Assembly: GCF_017086445.1 (NCBI RefSeq)
Contig: NZ_CP070968.1
Span: 806,001-870,000, forward strand
From: Brevundimonas fontaquae
GTDB lineage: Bacteria > Pseudomonadota > Alphaproteobacteria > Caulobacterales > Caulobacteraceae
Length of the DNA stretch: 64,000 nucleotides
Direction: 5' to 3'
Numbering within the stretch: position 1 is the first letter of the stretch; the number at the start of each line of letters is the position of its first letter. Positions 55,263 through 63,543 of the stretch are shown here, piece after piece. The translations under genes were made by a program, and so were the position numbers. The notes below the pieces were generated by a model. The model had not been told where the DNA came from, searched no databases, and saw only the letters and a program-made list of their open reading frames with translations.

Positions 55263-55886
55263 ATGACCCGCGAGACCCAAGCCATTCAGGACGACATCGC
55301 CTATATGCGCAGCCTGGCCCACGAAGGCCGCCATGCGCCGCTGTTGGCCGGCCCGATCCTGGTGACGGCCGGCATCGTGTTCGGAACCACCAGTCTGATC
55401 CAATGGGCCATCCAGTCCGGGCTCGTGCGGCTCAATCCCTGGTCCCAGCTGTGGGTTTGGATCGTCGCCGCGGTGGTGTTCGCCGTCGCCCTGACTTTCC
55501 TGATCGGCCGCATCAAGTCCAAGCCCGGCGTCAACTCGGCCGGCAACAAGGCGGTCAGCGCGGCGTGGGAGGGCGTGGGTTACGGCATCTTTGTGACCTG
55601 GTTGGCGCTGGTGGCCCTGTCGCTGAAGACCGGACAATGGTCTTGGATGGCAGTCATGCCGACCGTGGTCCTGGTCGCCTATGGTTCAGCCTGGATGATC
55701 GGGGCGGCGATGACGCGGACGCGCTGGATGTCCTACACGGCCTTGGCTGCCTACGTCGGCGCCGTAGCCGTCGCCTGGTTCATGGGCAGCGCGACGATCT
55801 ATGCGCTGCTCGCCGTGATCCTGATGGCCGTGGCGCTGGTCCCGGGCATCGTCCTGATGCGTCAGGAACCGTCGGAGGTGGTCTGA
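55263..55886 (+). CDS. multi-pass membrane protein paired with a winged-helix regulator
   Basis: This 207-residue protein has about six hydrophobic segments (for example LLAGPILVTAGIVFGTTSL, WVWIVAAVVFAVALTFLIG, TIYALLAVILMAVALVPGIV) after a charged N-terminus, TRETQAIQDDIAYMRSLAHEG. GAGGAGAG precedes the ATG. Its start and partner resemble the many operons in which a membrane protein of unknown function is followed by a small winged-helix regulator. The gap to that regulator is two bases. Function unknown. Confidence 0.82.
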   Translation: MTRETQAIQDDIAYMRSLAHEGRHAPLLAGPILVTAGIVFGTTSLIQWAIQSGLVRLNPWSQLWVWIVAAVVFAVALTFLIGRIKSKPGVNSAGNKAVSAAWEGVGYGIFVTWLALVALSLKTGQWSWMAVMPTVVLVAYGSAWMIGAAMTRTRWMSYTALAAYVGAVAVAWFMGSATIYALLAVILMAVALVPGIVLMRQEPSEVV

Positions 55887-55888
55887 GC

Positions 55889-56191
55889 ATGGCCGACGAC
55901 TTCGACATCAGCCGGATCGACGACGTCATTCACGGGCGCATCCGGCTGGGGATCATGGCCTTTCTGTCCGGGGCCGGATCGGCCGACTTCACCACCCTGA
56001 AGACCCGGTTGCAGACCACGGACGGCAATCTTTCGGTCCATCTGCGCAAGCTGGAAGAGGCGGGGTTTGTCGCCGTCTCCAAGCGTTTCAACGGTCGCAA
56101 GCCGCTGACGGAGGCCAGTCTGACCGATCAGGGACGCGACGCCTTCGTCGCCTATCTGGATGCGATGGCTGGCCTGCTGCCAGAGCGGTGA
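55889..56191 (+). CDS. winged-helix transcriptional regulator
   Basis: This 100-residue protein is a single winged-helix domain of the PF13601-like type: IHGRIRLGIMAFLSGAGSAD for helix 1-2, then LKTRLQTTDGNLSVHLRKLE as the recognition helix-turn-helix, then the wing GFVAVSKRFNGRKPLTEASLT. It lacks a ligand domain. Being two bases after the membrane protein gene, it probably regulates this operon, possibly through the palindrome at 55213. Confidence 0.9.
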   Translation: MADDFDISRIDDVIHGRIRLGIMAFLSGAGSADFTTLKTRLQTTDGNLSVHLRKLEEAGFVAVSKRFNGRKPLTEASLTDQGRDAFVAYLDAMAGLLPER

Positions 56192-56198
56192 ACATAGG

Positions 56199-56293
56199 CG
56201 AAAGCATGAAGGATGCTCTCGCTTTCATCCTGGAGCCTGATTCACGGCCTCGACGAAATCGCGAAGCGATTTCATCTCAACCGATCAGGCTCT
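56199..56293. repeat. multi-hairpin palindromic intergenic element
   Basis: Outer arms GAGCCTGAT (56233-56241) and ATCAGGCTC (56284-56292) enclose an 8-bp hairpin GAAATCGC/GCGATTTC (56255-56273) with a 3-base loop. Upstream lie GAAAGC (56200-56205) pairing with GCTTTC (56221-56226) and a competing AGCAT/ATGCT hairpin. It fills the gap between the regulator and the phosphatase gene. The form is that of REP-like intergenic repeats. I saw no second copy in the window. Confidence 0.6.
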
Positions 56294-56305
56294 AAAAGCG
56301 CGGTC

Positions 56306-57100
56306 ATGACCGACCGCCTTCATGCCTTTGAGGCCATCGACAACTTTCGGGACTACGGCGACTACGCCACGGCGGCCGGGCGGCGCGTGAAGCCCGGCCG
56401 TCTGTTGCGTTCGGCCCACCACGCTCGCGCCAGCGAGGCGGATCTTGAGCGGCTGAAGGCGCTGGACATCGGGGCTGTCGTCGATCTGCGCCGACCCAGC
56501 GAGCGCCGCGACCAGCCGTCGCGTCGGCCTGAAGGCTTCAGCGGGCAGATCATCGAAGGCGGCGTGGACGACGGCGCGGAGGCGCCGCACATCACCTTTC
56601 TGAAAACCGCCGACCTGACGCCGGACTCCGGGCGGCGCTTCATGACCCAGACCTATCGCAGCCTGCCGTTCGACGCCTCGCACCAAGACGTGTTCGGCCG
56701 CTATTTCCAGGCGCTGGCGGATCAGGCCGAAACTTCTCGAAATCGGGCGGTGGTTATCCATTGCGCGGCGGGCAAGGATCGGACGGGTTTTCTCGCCGCC
56801 CTGACCCACCACCTGCTGGGCGTGTCGCGCGACGACATGGTCGAGGACTATCTGCTGACCAACACCGCCGTCGATCTGGCGGGCCGGGCGCCCGGCATCG
56901 CCAAACAGCTGCACAAGATGACGGGTCGGGTGGCCTCGGACGACGCGATCGTGGCCTTCCTGGGGGTCGAGGCCGCCTATCTGAACGCCGCTTTCGCGGA
57001 GGTCGAGGCGCGGCACGGATCGGTGGACGCCTATCTGAAGGAGGCGCTGGGCGTCGATGCGGCGCGGCGTGATCGGATCGTGGAGCGGCTGACCGCGTGA
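56306..57100 (+). CDS. tyrosine-protein phosphatase, bacterial Y_phosphatase3 type
   Basis: This 264-residue phosphatase has the N-terminal NFRDYGDY and the catalytic loop HCAAGKDRTG with C153 and R159. It belongs to the lipid/tyrosine phosphatase group that includes mycobacterial PtpB. No signal peptide is visible. I chose the ATG at 56306. The frame is open upstream through the palindromic element, but that part has no family similarity. Its stop overlaps the GTG of pabB. The substrate is unknown. Confidence 0.9.
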   Translation: MTDRLHAFEAIDNFRDYGDYATAAGRRVKPGRLLRSAHHARASEADLERLKALDIGAVVDLRRPSERRDQPSRRPEGFSGQIIEGGVDDGAEAPHITFLKTADLTPDSGRRFMTQTYRSLPFDASHQDVFGRYFQALADQAETSRNRAVVIHCAAGKDRTGFLAALTHHLLGVSRDDMVEDYLLTNTAVDLAGRAPGIAKQLHKMTGRVASDDAIVAFLGVEAAYLNAAFAEVEARHGSVDAYLKEALGVDAARRDRIVERLTA

Positions 57101-58410
57101 GCGAGGTATTCAGCCACACCGTCACGCGCGACGCGCCCTGGGTCGATCCGGTCGCGGTGGCGGCGGGTCTGGGCGGCGGCGACGGCGCGCTGGCCCTGCT
57201 GTCGGACGGCGGGCCGGGCGGTCGCTGGTCCCACGTCGCCCAGGCGCCTGACGTTGTGCAGGTCGGCCCGGTGGATGACGCCGCGCCGTTCGAGGTGCTG
57301 CGTGATCCGGTGTTCGCCGCCGGGGTCGTCGGTCTGGCCGCCTATGACGCGGGCGCACGGCCGGCCACCGGACGGCGCGGCACGGTCTGGCCCGACCTGA
57401 TGCTGGCGCGCTATCCCGCCATGCTGAGCTTCGATCATCAACTGCGCTCAGTGTGCGCCACGGGGAGAGGCGCGACGTCTGAGCAGGCGATGGCGGCGGC
57501 CGAGCGGGCTCTGACCTGGCTGGCGACGGCCGCGCCGGTTGTGATCCCCTCCGCGCCGGCCGATTGGTTCGAGGCCGAGGCGCCGGCGAGCACCTATCGC
57601 GCCGCCGTGGCGGATGTGGTGGAGCGAATCGGGGCGGGAGAACTGTTCCAGGCCAATATCGCCCGGGCCTGGTCCGGCGAGCTGAAGCCTGGCCGCGATC
57701 CGTTCGAGATCTTCCTGCGGCTGCAAAAGGAGCGGGCGTCGCCGTTCGGGGCCTATTGGCGGATCGGGGATCGGGCGCTGGTATCGAACTCCCCCGAACT
57801 ATTCCTCGCCTTCGATCCCGCCAGCCGGCGCATCGAGGCCCGTCCGATCAAGGGCACCCGACCGCGTGCTGACGAGCCGCAAGAGGATGCGGCCATGGCG
57901 GACGCGCTGAGCGGCAGCGCCAAGGATCGCGCCGAGAACCTGATGATCGTGGACCTGATGCGTAATGACCTGGCCCGCGTGTCGCAGCCCGGATCGGTCA
58001 AGGTCGAGGCGCTTTTCGAAGTCGAACATCATCCGACCGTGCATCATCTGGTCTCCACCGTCACCTCGACGGCGCGGCCCGGCGTCGGCCCGGCCGATCT
58101 CCTGGAGGCGACCTTTCCGCCGGGATCGATCACCGGCGCGCCGAAACATCAGGCCATGAAGGTGATCGCGGTGCACGAGGCGCCGCGCGGTCCTTGGTGC
58201 GGGTCGCTGTTCCTGATCGGCGACGATGGCGCCCTGACGGCATCCGTCCTTATCCGCACGGCCGGTTTCGAGCTGACACACGACGTCTGGCGTTATCGCA
58301 CCCTGGCCGGCGCCGGCATCGTCGCGGACAGCGATCCGGCCGCCGAGGAGGCGGAGACAGAGGCGAAGATTTCGGCGCTGCGGCAGGCGCTGGTTGGGTT
58401 GTCAGCCTAG
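57097..58410 (+). CDS. pabB: aminodeoxychorismate synthase component I
   Basis: This 437-residue chorismate-using enzyme makes 4-amino-4-deoxychorismate for folate synthesis. The catalytic half includes GELFQANIARAWSGE, the signature PIKGTRPR, LMIVDLMRNDLARV, and the C-terminal GSITGAPKHQAMKVI and RTAGFELTHDVWRYRTLAGAGIVADSDP (quoted in parts). PIKGTRPR and the short N-terminal half separate it from TrpE. The glutamine amidotransferase PabA and lyase PabC are not in the window. Its GTG overlaps the phosphatase stop. Confidence 0.92.
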   Translation: MSEVFSHTVTRDAPWVDPVAVAAGLGGGDGALALLSDGGPGGRWSHVAQAPDVVQVGPVDDAAPFEVLRDPVFAAGVVGLAAYDAGARPATGRRGTVWPDLMLARYPAMLSFDHQLRSVCATGRGATSEQAMAAAERALTWLATAAPVVIPSAPADWFEAEAPASTYRAAVADVVERIGAGELFQANIARAWSGELKPGRDPFEIFLRLQKERASPFGAYWRIGDRALVSNSPELFLAFDPASRRIEARPIKGTRPRADEPQEDAAMADALSGSAKDRAENLMIVDLMRNDLARVSQPGSVKVEALFEVEHHPTVHHLVSTVTSTARPGVGPADLLEATFPPGSITGAPKHQAMKVIAVHEAPRGPWCGSLFLIGDDGALTASVLIRTAGFELTHDVWRYRTLAGAGIVADSDPAAEEAETEAKISALRQALVGLSA

Positions 58411-58958
58411 CAGTCGGAACAGACGATCAAATCGGTCGTGCGGGGACGAAGATAAGCCATGCGCTTGAAGCGCGTGGCGGCGGGCGCGATCTGATCGAAG
58501 GGCGAGTCGAAGTCGTAGTTGGCCTCGGCGATGATGACCGACTCCCCTTGGGCCAACATGTCGTCGGGCACCTTGGCTTCCGCCACCGTGAGCTTGCTTG
58601 CGATGCCTTTCCCGATGCTCCAGTCCACCCGATAGGTGGTGGCGTTGACGCGGGTGACGCTGCTGACCCTCTGCGTCAGGGTGGTGGTGGCGAAGGGGGC
58701 CATGATGACGTCGCCAATCGCGAAAACGTCCTCGATCTGGCTCTTGACGAACTTGTCGTTCTGAGAGGTCAGGTCAGCGACCATGGCCGCAACGTGATCG
58801 GTGCGCTTCAAGGCCATATAGGCCTGACAGTATTCGACCATGGCGAAATACATCACGATCAGGACCGGAGCCAGGAAGGCGAATTCGATGGCGGCGACGC
58901 CACGCGTATCGCGCGCCAGCCGCTTCCAGACGTGACGTTCGAGGGGCTTAGGACGCAT
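58407..58958 (-). CDS. TadE-like minor pilin/pilus assembly protein
   Basis: This 183-residue protein has the TadE/TadG-type N-terminus: DTRGVAAIEFAFLAPVLIVM at about 17-36, with the hydrophobic segment starting at GVAAIEFA, cleaved by prepilin peptidase in the family. The rest is a periplasmic domain with a terminal cysteine pair (VCSDC). It overlaps the upstream TadE gene by 11 bases and converges with pabB with a 4-base overlap. It probably works with the Flp pilus locus to the right. Confidence 0.88.
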   Translation of the reverse strand: MRPKPLERHVWKRLARDTRGVAAIEFAFLAPVLIVMYFAMVEYCQAYMALKRTDHVAAMVADLTSQNDKFVKSQIEDVFAIGDVIMAPFATTTLTQRVSSVTRVNATTYRVDWSIGKGIASKLTVAEAKVPDDMLAQGESVIIAEANYDFDSPFDQIAPAATRFKRMAYLRPRTTDLIVCSDC

Positions 58959-59496
58959 TCCAGGGCTCGTTCTGGAAGGCCGTCGCCGTGGTCAGCAGCA
59001 CCTTTCCGACGCCGACGCGCGACACGGCCTGGCTGACGAAGGGCGTCGCCAGGGGGTGCACGTACCAGACGCGCACCAGGATGATGTTTCCGGGCTTGCC
59101 GCCGTCATAGATGGTCTTGGTGTCGTCGATCGCGCCGTTTGCGACTGGGTCGGTCGTGTCCGGTCGCGAGAAGGCCGGGATCACCCGCACATCGACGGTC
59201 GCGCGGCTGGTGCAGTCGTTCTTGAACAGGATCATGCGATTGCACAGTTCCGTCTTGAACGCCGCCTTGTCGAAACGCCTTGCGTCCGCCTGACCCGTGC
59301 GGATGAGGCGGCCGCTTTCCATGGTCGCCGTCTCCAGAACGGAATCCAGGATGAAGACGACCCCCAGCTCCAAGATCGAGAAAATCATCAGGAAGAAGGG
59401 AATGGCGACCATGGCGAACTCCACGGCCGCCGCGCCTTCGCGCCTTCGCTTGGAGCGCGCGGTCCGTGACTTCGACGATCTCCAGAAAGCCATCAC
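58948..59496 (-). CDS. TadE-like minor pilin
   Basis: This 182-residue protein has REGAAAVEFAMVAIPFFLMIF at its N-terminus (about 19-39), the TadE signature, and a periplasmic part with a disulfide candidate (ELCNRM, KNDCTS) and YVHPLATPF. It follows the CpaC-N-like gene by six bases and overlaps the next TadE-like gene. In Caulobacter, TadE-like pseudopilins of the cpa locus are needed for pilus assembly. Confidence 0.9.
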   Translation of the reverse strand: MMAFWRSSKSRTARSKRRREGAAAVEFAMVAIPFFLMIFSILELGVVFILDSVLETATMESGRLIRTGQADARRFDKAAFKTELCNRMILFKNDCTSRATVDVRVIPAFSRPDTTDPVANGAIDDTKTIYDGGKPGNIILVRVWYVHPLATPFVSQAVSRVGVGKVLLTTATAFQNEPWNAS

Positions 59497-59502
59497 CCGT
59501 GA

Positions 59503-59913
59503 TCAGGGCGCGGTGGGCGCGGCGGCCGCCGATGAGGACGAGGATCGGACGCTGGGGGTGCAGGAAACACCACAAGCCATTTCGGTCGCCTGGGCGCCGC
59601 GCCAGACCCGAACCGAGCCGGTCGAGCCGCCGGTCACCACCACTTCGCGCTGAAACAGGGTACGGCCTACGCCGTCAACCGCGACCACTTCGGTCACGCC
59701 ATAGCCCTTGCCGACGATGAACATGGTGTTGGCGTCAACCAGCGAGACGTCGGCGATCTGAGGATTGCCGACGATGATGGAAGCGGCGGCCCCCCGAAGT
59801 TGAACGCGCGCCGAGCGGTCGATCTCGACATTCAGCGCGCCGTCCTGAGCGCTGGCGACGACGGGGGCTACGATCAGGGCGGCGGCGATCATGAAGGACG
59901 GGATGCGAGACAT
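59503..59913 (-). CDS. stand-alone pilus-assembly N-domain protein (CpaC N-domain paralogue)
   Basis: This 136-residue exported protein (signal MSRIPSFMIAAALIVAPVVA, cleavage near SAQ) consists of the domain found at the N-terminus of Flp secretins: SIIVGNPQIADVSLVDANTM and VVAVDGVGRTLFQREVVV. CpaC, encoded at 61986, contains the matching VIVSNPQVAEAML and VFLDGAGRTILSLRVRV. It ends in a Ser/Ala-rich tail. It may bind the secretin or its peptidoglycan partner. It is the first gene of the minus-strand group divergent from pilA. Confidence 0.85.
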   Translation of the reverse strand: MSRIPSFMIAAALIVAPVVASAQDGALNVEIDRSARVQLRGAAASIIVGNPQIADVSLVDANTMFIVGKGYGVTEVVAVDGVGRTLFQREVVVTGGSTGSVRVWRGAQATEMACGVSCTPSVRSSSSSAAAAPTAP

Positions 59914-60008
59914 CGGCGGCTCTTGATAGTGGCGCGTGCAAACGCGGACGCGCGCATGATGTCGCCGTGATCCTCAACAAAGACTGAAGCGCCGGAATGG
60001 AAATTTTC

Positions 60009-60033
60009 TTTGGTAAATCGAGCCGTAACCAAA
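60009..60033. promoter_or_regulatory. inverted repeat TTTGGT-N13-ACCAAA upstream of pilA
   Basis: The arms TTTGGT (60009-60014) and ACCAAA (60028-60033) lie in the AT-rich part of the region between the divergent pilus genes, 118 bases before the pilA ATG. A single TTAAC half-site is at 60049-60053. In Caulobacter pilA is activated by CtrA, whose full site is TTAA-N7-TTAA. That full form is not present here, so this is only a candidate site. Confidence 0.35.
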
Positions 60034-60150
60034 CCTCGTAGCTCTGATTTAACGGGGGTCTGGCAGTTTGATCCTGCGTTTGGGGGTCAAGCGGGCTACC
60101 GGCTCCCCCCGCCAAGTTGCTCGCTAGACCATTTGAAAAAGGACCTACCC

Positions 60151-60327
60151 ATGACCAAATTCATTTCGCGCTTCGCCAAAGACGAATCGGGCGCCACCGC
60201 CATCGAATACGGCCTGATCGCTGCTCTGATCGCCGTCGCCCTGATCACCGTGCTCGGCACCATGAGCGGCCAGCTGAAGGCCACCTTCACCAAGGTCGAA
60301 AACTCGCTGAAGGACGCGAACGCCTAA
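60151..60327 (+). CDS. pilA: Flp/Fap pilin PilA
   Basis: This 58-residue pilin has leader MTKFISRFAKDESG, cleaved after G14, and mature start ATAIEYGLIAALIAVALI with the conserved E19 and Y20. It is the major subunit of the Tad-type pilus used for surface contact and adhesion. AAAGGA lies before the ATG. A strong terminator follows its stop by 30 bases, so much of the transcript may end there and the rest read on into cpaA. Confidence 0.96.
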   Translation: MTKFISRFAKDESGATAIEYGLIAALIAVALITVLGTMSGQLKATFTKVENSLKDANA

Positions 60328-60357
60328 GACGCGCGGGAGGTACTTCAATCTGTCGGA

Positions 60358-60385
60358 GGGCCGGGACGCAAGTCCCGGCCCTTTT
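60358..60385 (+). terminator. Rho-independent terminator after pilA
   Basis: A perfect 10-bp stem GGGCCGGGAC (60358-60367) and GTCCCGGCCC (60372-60381) with GCAA tetraloop is followed by TTTT. It lets pilA be expressed far above the assembly genes. Confidence 0.95.
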
Positions 60386-60424
60386 CGCATGGCGGCAACC
60401 CAACCTTAAGTCCTGGCGGACAAG

Positions 60425-60952
60425 ATGTCGGTCATGGACATTCTGCTGCTCATTCTGCTTGGCGTGTTTCCCGCCCTGGTGATCGTCGGGGGGCTGCACG
60501 ACCTGATCACCATGAAGATCCCGAACTGGATCTCTCTGGCCTTGGTCGGGGCCTTCTTCCCCATCGCCTTTCTGGTCGGGGCGGCGCCAATGGATGTCGC
60601 CATCCACTGTGGGGTCGGCTTCGCGGCCTTGCTGGTCGGGATGGGCATGTTCGCCGCCGGCTGGATCGGCGGAGGCGACGCCAAGCTGCTGGCGGCCAGC
60701 TGTCTTTGGATGGGCGTCAGCGGGCTGGCGCCGTTCCTGATCTGGACGGGTCTGGCCGGCGGCGCCTTCTGTCTGCTGCTGATGACCGCGCGTCAGTATT
60801 TTCCAATGGTCGCCCCGTCGGTGTCTCAAGGGTGGGTCATCAATCTGATGCAGCCCAAGGGGGATATCCCCTACGGCGTCGCCATCGCCATCGGCGCCCT
60901 GCTGGCGCTGCCAGAGAGCGGGTTGCTGCTGACCTTCGCGTCGGGTCGCTGA
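60425..60952 (+). CDS. cpaA: prepilin peptidase CpaA
   Basis: CpaA (A24 aspartic prepilin peptidase) cleaves PilA and the TadE-like pseudopilins. The 175-residue membrane protein has catalytic D26 in GGLHDLITMKIPN and D85 in GGGDAKLL. There are about five to six membrane segments. It lacks the methylase domain, as expected for Tad peptidases. An in-frame ATG at 60434 is an alternative start. Confidence 0.94.
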   Translation: MSVMDILLLILLGVFPALVIVGGLHDLITMKIPNWISLALVGAFFPIAFLVGAAPMDVAIHCGVGFAALLVGMGMFAAGWIGGGDAKLLAASCLWMGVSGLAPFLIWTGLAGGAFCLLLMTARQYFPMVAPSVSQGWVINLMQPKGDIPYGVAIAIGALLALPESGLLLTFASGR

Positions 60953-61071
60953 AGCCTGAATTGATCGGCATTCTGGGCGCTTAGGAAGCGTTAACCCGCA
61001 GGGCCCATGATCGTTAACGGTAGGCGTCGGGGGATGAATCCGAAACAGAGCGCCCGCTGGAGACATCCTGG

Positions 61072-61989
61072 ATGAAGCCCGCCCGCATCGTCGTCATCTG
61101 CATCGCCGCCGTCTCGGCCATTGGCCTGGCCCTGGTGGTCCGCGCCATGGGATCGTCGTCGAACGAGCCGGCCGCACCCGCCGCCGCCGCGCCGGTCGAA
61201 GTCCGGCCCATGGCGAAGGTGCTGGTCGCCGCCAAGGATCTGGAACCCGGCAAGCGTCTGGTTGAGGCTGACCTGGCCTGGAAAGACTGGCCGGTGGACG
61301 AGGTCAATCCGATCTTCATTACCGACGGCACGACGCCGGTCCCGGCAAAGCCTGTCGCGGAAAATGCGACCGAGAAGGCGACTGATGCCGTCGCCCGTGT
61401 CGCCAAGGCGGCGACGGAACTGGCCACCACCGGCGCCAAGTCCGACTATATCGGCTCGGTAGTCCGCGAACCCATTCTCGCCGGTGAGCCGATCGTGTCG
61501 CGCAAGATCGTGCGCGCCGGCGACAGCGGCTATCTCGCCGCCTATCTGGAGCCGGGCATGCGGGCCATGGCCATCGCCGTGACGGTCGAATCCGCCGCCG
61601 GCGGGTTCATCCTGCCGGGTGACCGGGTCGATGTGGTCCTGACCGCCGAAACCAGCCGCAACGGCGCCGTCGAGGGCGCGACCCGGTCCAAGTTCGCCTC
61701 GGGCGTCGTGCTGCAAAACATCAAGGTCCTGGCCATCGACCAGGCGACCCGCGTCGGCGACGACGCCCAGGCCGTGGTCGGCGCGACTGCGACGCTTGAA
61801 GTCCGACCGCAGGATTCCGTCTTGCTGGCCCAGGCCAAGTCCGAGGGCGAGTTATCCCTGTCCCTGCGCTCCTATGCTGATACCGCAGGGCCGTCCGGCG
61901 CCACGCGCCGCCCCGTTGCGGCCGTGTCCCAACCCAAGGCCGTGCGCATCTATCGCGGCGGCGCGCCCGAAGTGGTGGCCGTGCCATGA
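61072..61989 (+). CDS. cpaB: Flp pilus assembly protein CpaB
   Basis: This 305-residue protein has one N-terminal membrane anchor (ARIVVICIAAVSAIGLALVV), a SAF domain (VLVAAKDLEPGKRLVEADLAW, about 53-73) and a CpaB-type periplasmic domain (EPGMRAMAIAVTVESAAGGF, LPGDRVDVVLTAE). Family members stabilise the CpaC secretin. Its stop overlaps the cpaC start (ATGA). Two GTTAAC sites (60990-60995 and 61013-61018) precede it and may belong to its promoter. Confidence 0.94.
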   Translation: MKPARIVVICIAAVSAIGLALVVRAMGSSSNEPAAPAAAAPVEVRPMAKVLVAAKDLEPGKRLVEADLAWKDWPVDEVNPIFITDGTTPVPAKPVAENATEKATDAVARVAKAATELATTGAKSDYIGSVVREPILAGEPIVSRKIVRAGDSGYLAAYLEPGMRAMAIAVTVESAAGGFILPGDRVDVVLTAETSRNGAVEGATRSKFASGVVLQNIKVLAIDQATRVGDDAQAVVGATATLEVRPQDSVLLAQAKSEGELSLSLRSYADTAGPSGATRRPVAAVSQPKAVRIYRGGAPEVVAVP

Positions 61990-63536
61990 GAGCTGAACCG
62001 ATGCGTCGACCCATGATGCGCAAGGCGGCCGTCGCCGCCGCCTGCGCCCTGCTCGCCACCCTGACCGCCGCGCCCGTCGGCGTCGCCCAGACGAGAGCCG
62101 CCGTTTCCACGGGCGCGGCGCAGCGCCTGATCAACCTTCCGCGCGGAACTTCCTTCGCCGTCGACCTGCCCGCCGATGCGCGCGACGTCATCGTCTCCAA
62201 TCCGCAGGTGGCCGAGGCCATGCTGCATTCGCCGCGCCGCATCACCGTCATCGGCATCGCGCCCGGCGAAACCGACGCCGTGTTTCTGGACGGAGCCGGT
62301 CGCACGATCCTGAGCCTTCGGGTGCGGGTGGATGCAGGCACCAGCGCGCTTCAAGATACGCTCGACCGCATGATCCCCGGCGGCGGCGTCAGGGCCGAGG
62401 CCGTCAACGACAGCATCATCCTGAGCGGGGTGGCCGAGAACCCAGCCCAATCGACCCAGGCCAGCCGCATCGCCGCGGCCTTCGTCTCGGCGCCGGACAA
62501 GGTTCTGAACCTGATCACCGTGCCGGGCTCGGACCAAGTGACCCTGAAGGTCCGCGTGGTCGAGGTGCAGCGCAACGTCATCAAACAGCTAGGCTTCGAT
62601 ACCTCGGCGGTCGTCGGGCGGTTGGGCGACGCCCAATGGATGCTGGGCAATGCCGCGACCTGGGGCGTCAACAGCGCCCTGCTGGGCGGGATCAGCGCAG
62701 GGACAGGCATCGACACGACGAAGAACTACCAGATGGAGCGGCCGTGCGTGGGGCCGGGCTGGCAGCCCGGCGCATTGTGCCCGTTTACGGTCAACGGGCC
62801 CCAGGACTCCCCGAACTGGGACACCGCGCAGCCCGGCACCGGCCCTGGGTCGGATGGGCTGAACAAGGGCGAGGCCATGTTGAAGGCCTTCGAGCGCGTT
62901 GGCCTGCTGAGAACCCTGGCCGAGCCGAACCTGACCTCTGTCAACGGCGAGGCGGCCAGCTTCCTGGCGGGAGGCGAATTCCCCGTTCCGGCCAGCCGCG
63001 ACGCGATGGGGCAGATCACCGTTCAGTATAAGCCCTATGGCGTGGGCCTGGCCTTCCGTCCGGCCGTGCTGTCGGGCGGCCGCATCAGCCTGCAGGTCAA
63101 GGTCGAGGTGTCCGAACTGACGTCGCAGGGCGGCCTGACGATCGGTGCGGGCACGGCTTCGTCCATCACCCTGCCGGGTCTGACGGTTCGCCGCAGCGAG
63201 AACACCATCGAAATCCCCTCGGGAGGATCAATGATGATCGCAGGCCTGCTGCAGCAAAACAGCCGCCAGGCGATCGACTCCCTGCCCGGCGTGACCAATC
63301 TGCCGGTGCTGGGCCAGCTGTTCCGCTCACGCGACTATCTGATGGGCGAGACCGAGCTGGTCGTCATCGTCGAACCCTATATCGTCAGCCCGACCTCGCC
63401 GTCGCGGATGCAGACGCCGGCCGACGGCCTGCGGATCGCCGAGGACAGCCAGACCATCCTCTTTGGCCAGTTGAACCAGGTCTACGGGTTGCCGAACGCG
63501 CCCCCGGCCGGTTCGGTCGGCTATGTGATCGAGTGA
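61986..63536 (+). CDS. cpaC: Flp pilus outer-membrane secretin CpaC
   Basis: CpaC forms the outer-membrane pore for the Tad pilus. The 516-residue protein has a signal peptide (to about residue 35), the pilus N-domain (INLPRGTSFAVDLPADARDV), a BON-like part (VRAEAVNDSIILSGVAENPA), and the secretin core with EFPVPASRDAMGQITVQYKP (about 335-354) and VTNLPVLGQLFRSRDYLMGETELVV near the C-terminus (in parts). The ATG at 61986 gives the cpaB overlap. ATG 62001 is an alternative. Confidence 0.95.
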   Translation: MRAEPMRRPMMRKAAVAAACALLATLTAAPVGVAQTRAAVSTGAAQRLINLPRGTSFAVDLPADARDVIVSNPQVAEAMLHSPRRITVIGIAPGETDAVFLDGAGRTILSLRVRVDAGTSALQDTLDRMIPGGGVRAEAVNDSIILSGVAENPAQSTQASRIAAAFVSAPDKVLNLITVPGSDQVTLKVRVVEVQRNVIKQLGFDTSAVVGRLGDAQWMLGNAATWGVNSALLGGISAGTGIDTTKNYQMERPCVGPGWQPGALCPFTVNGPQDSPNWDTAQPGTGPGSDGLNKGEAMLKAFERVGLLRTLAEPNLTSVNGEAASFLAGGEFPVPASRDAMGQITVQYKPYGVGLAFRPAVLSGGRISLQVKVEVSELTSQGGLTIGAGTASSITLPGLTVRRSENTIEIPSGGSMMIAGLLQQNSRQAIDSLPGVTNLPVLGQLFRSRDYLMGETELVVIVEPYIVSPTSPSRMQTPADGLRIAEDSQTILFGQLNQVYGLPNAPPAGSVGYVIE

Positions 63537-63543
63537 GCGCATC

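Noticed and set aside
60990..61018. Pair of GTTAAC sites before cpaB as a CtrA site
   Set aside because: The two TTAA cores are 23 bp apart start to start, not 11, and GTTAAC alone is common. The evidence is too weak for a feature call.
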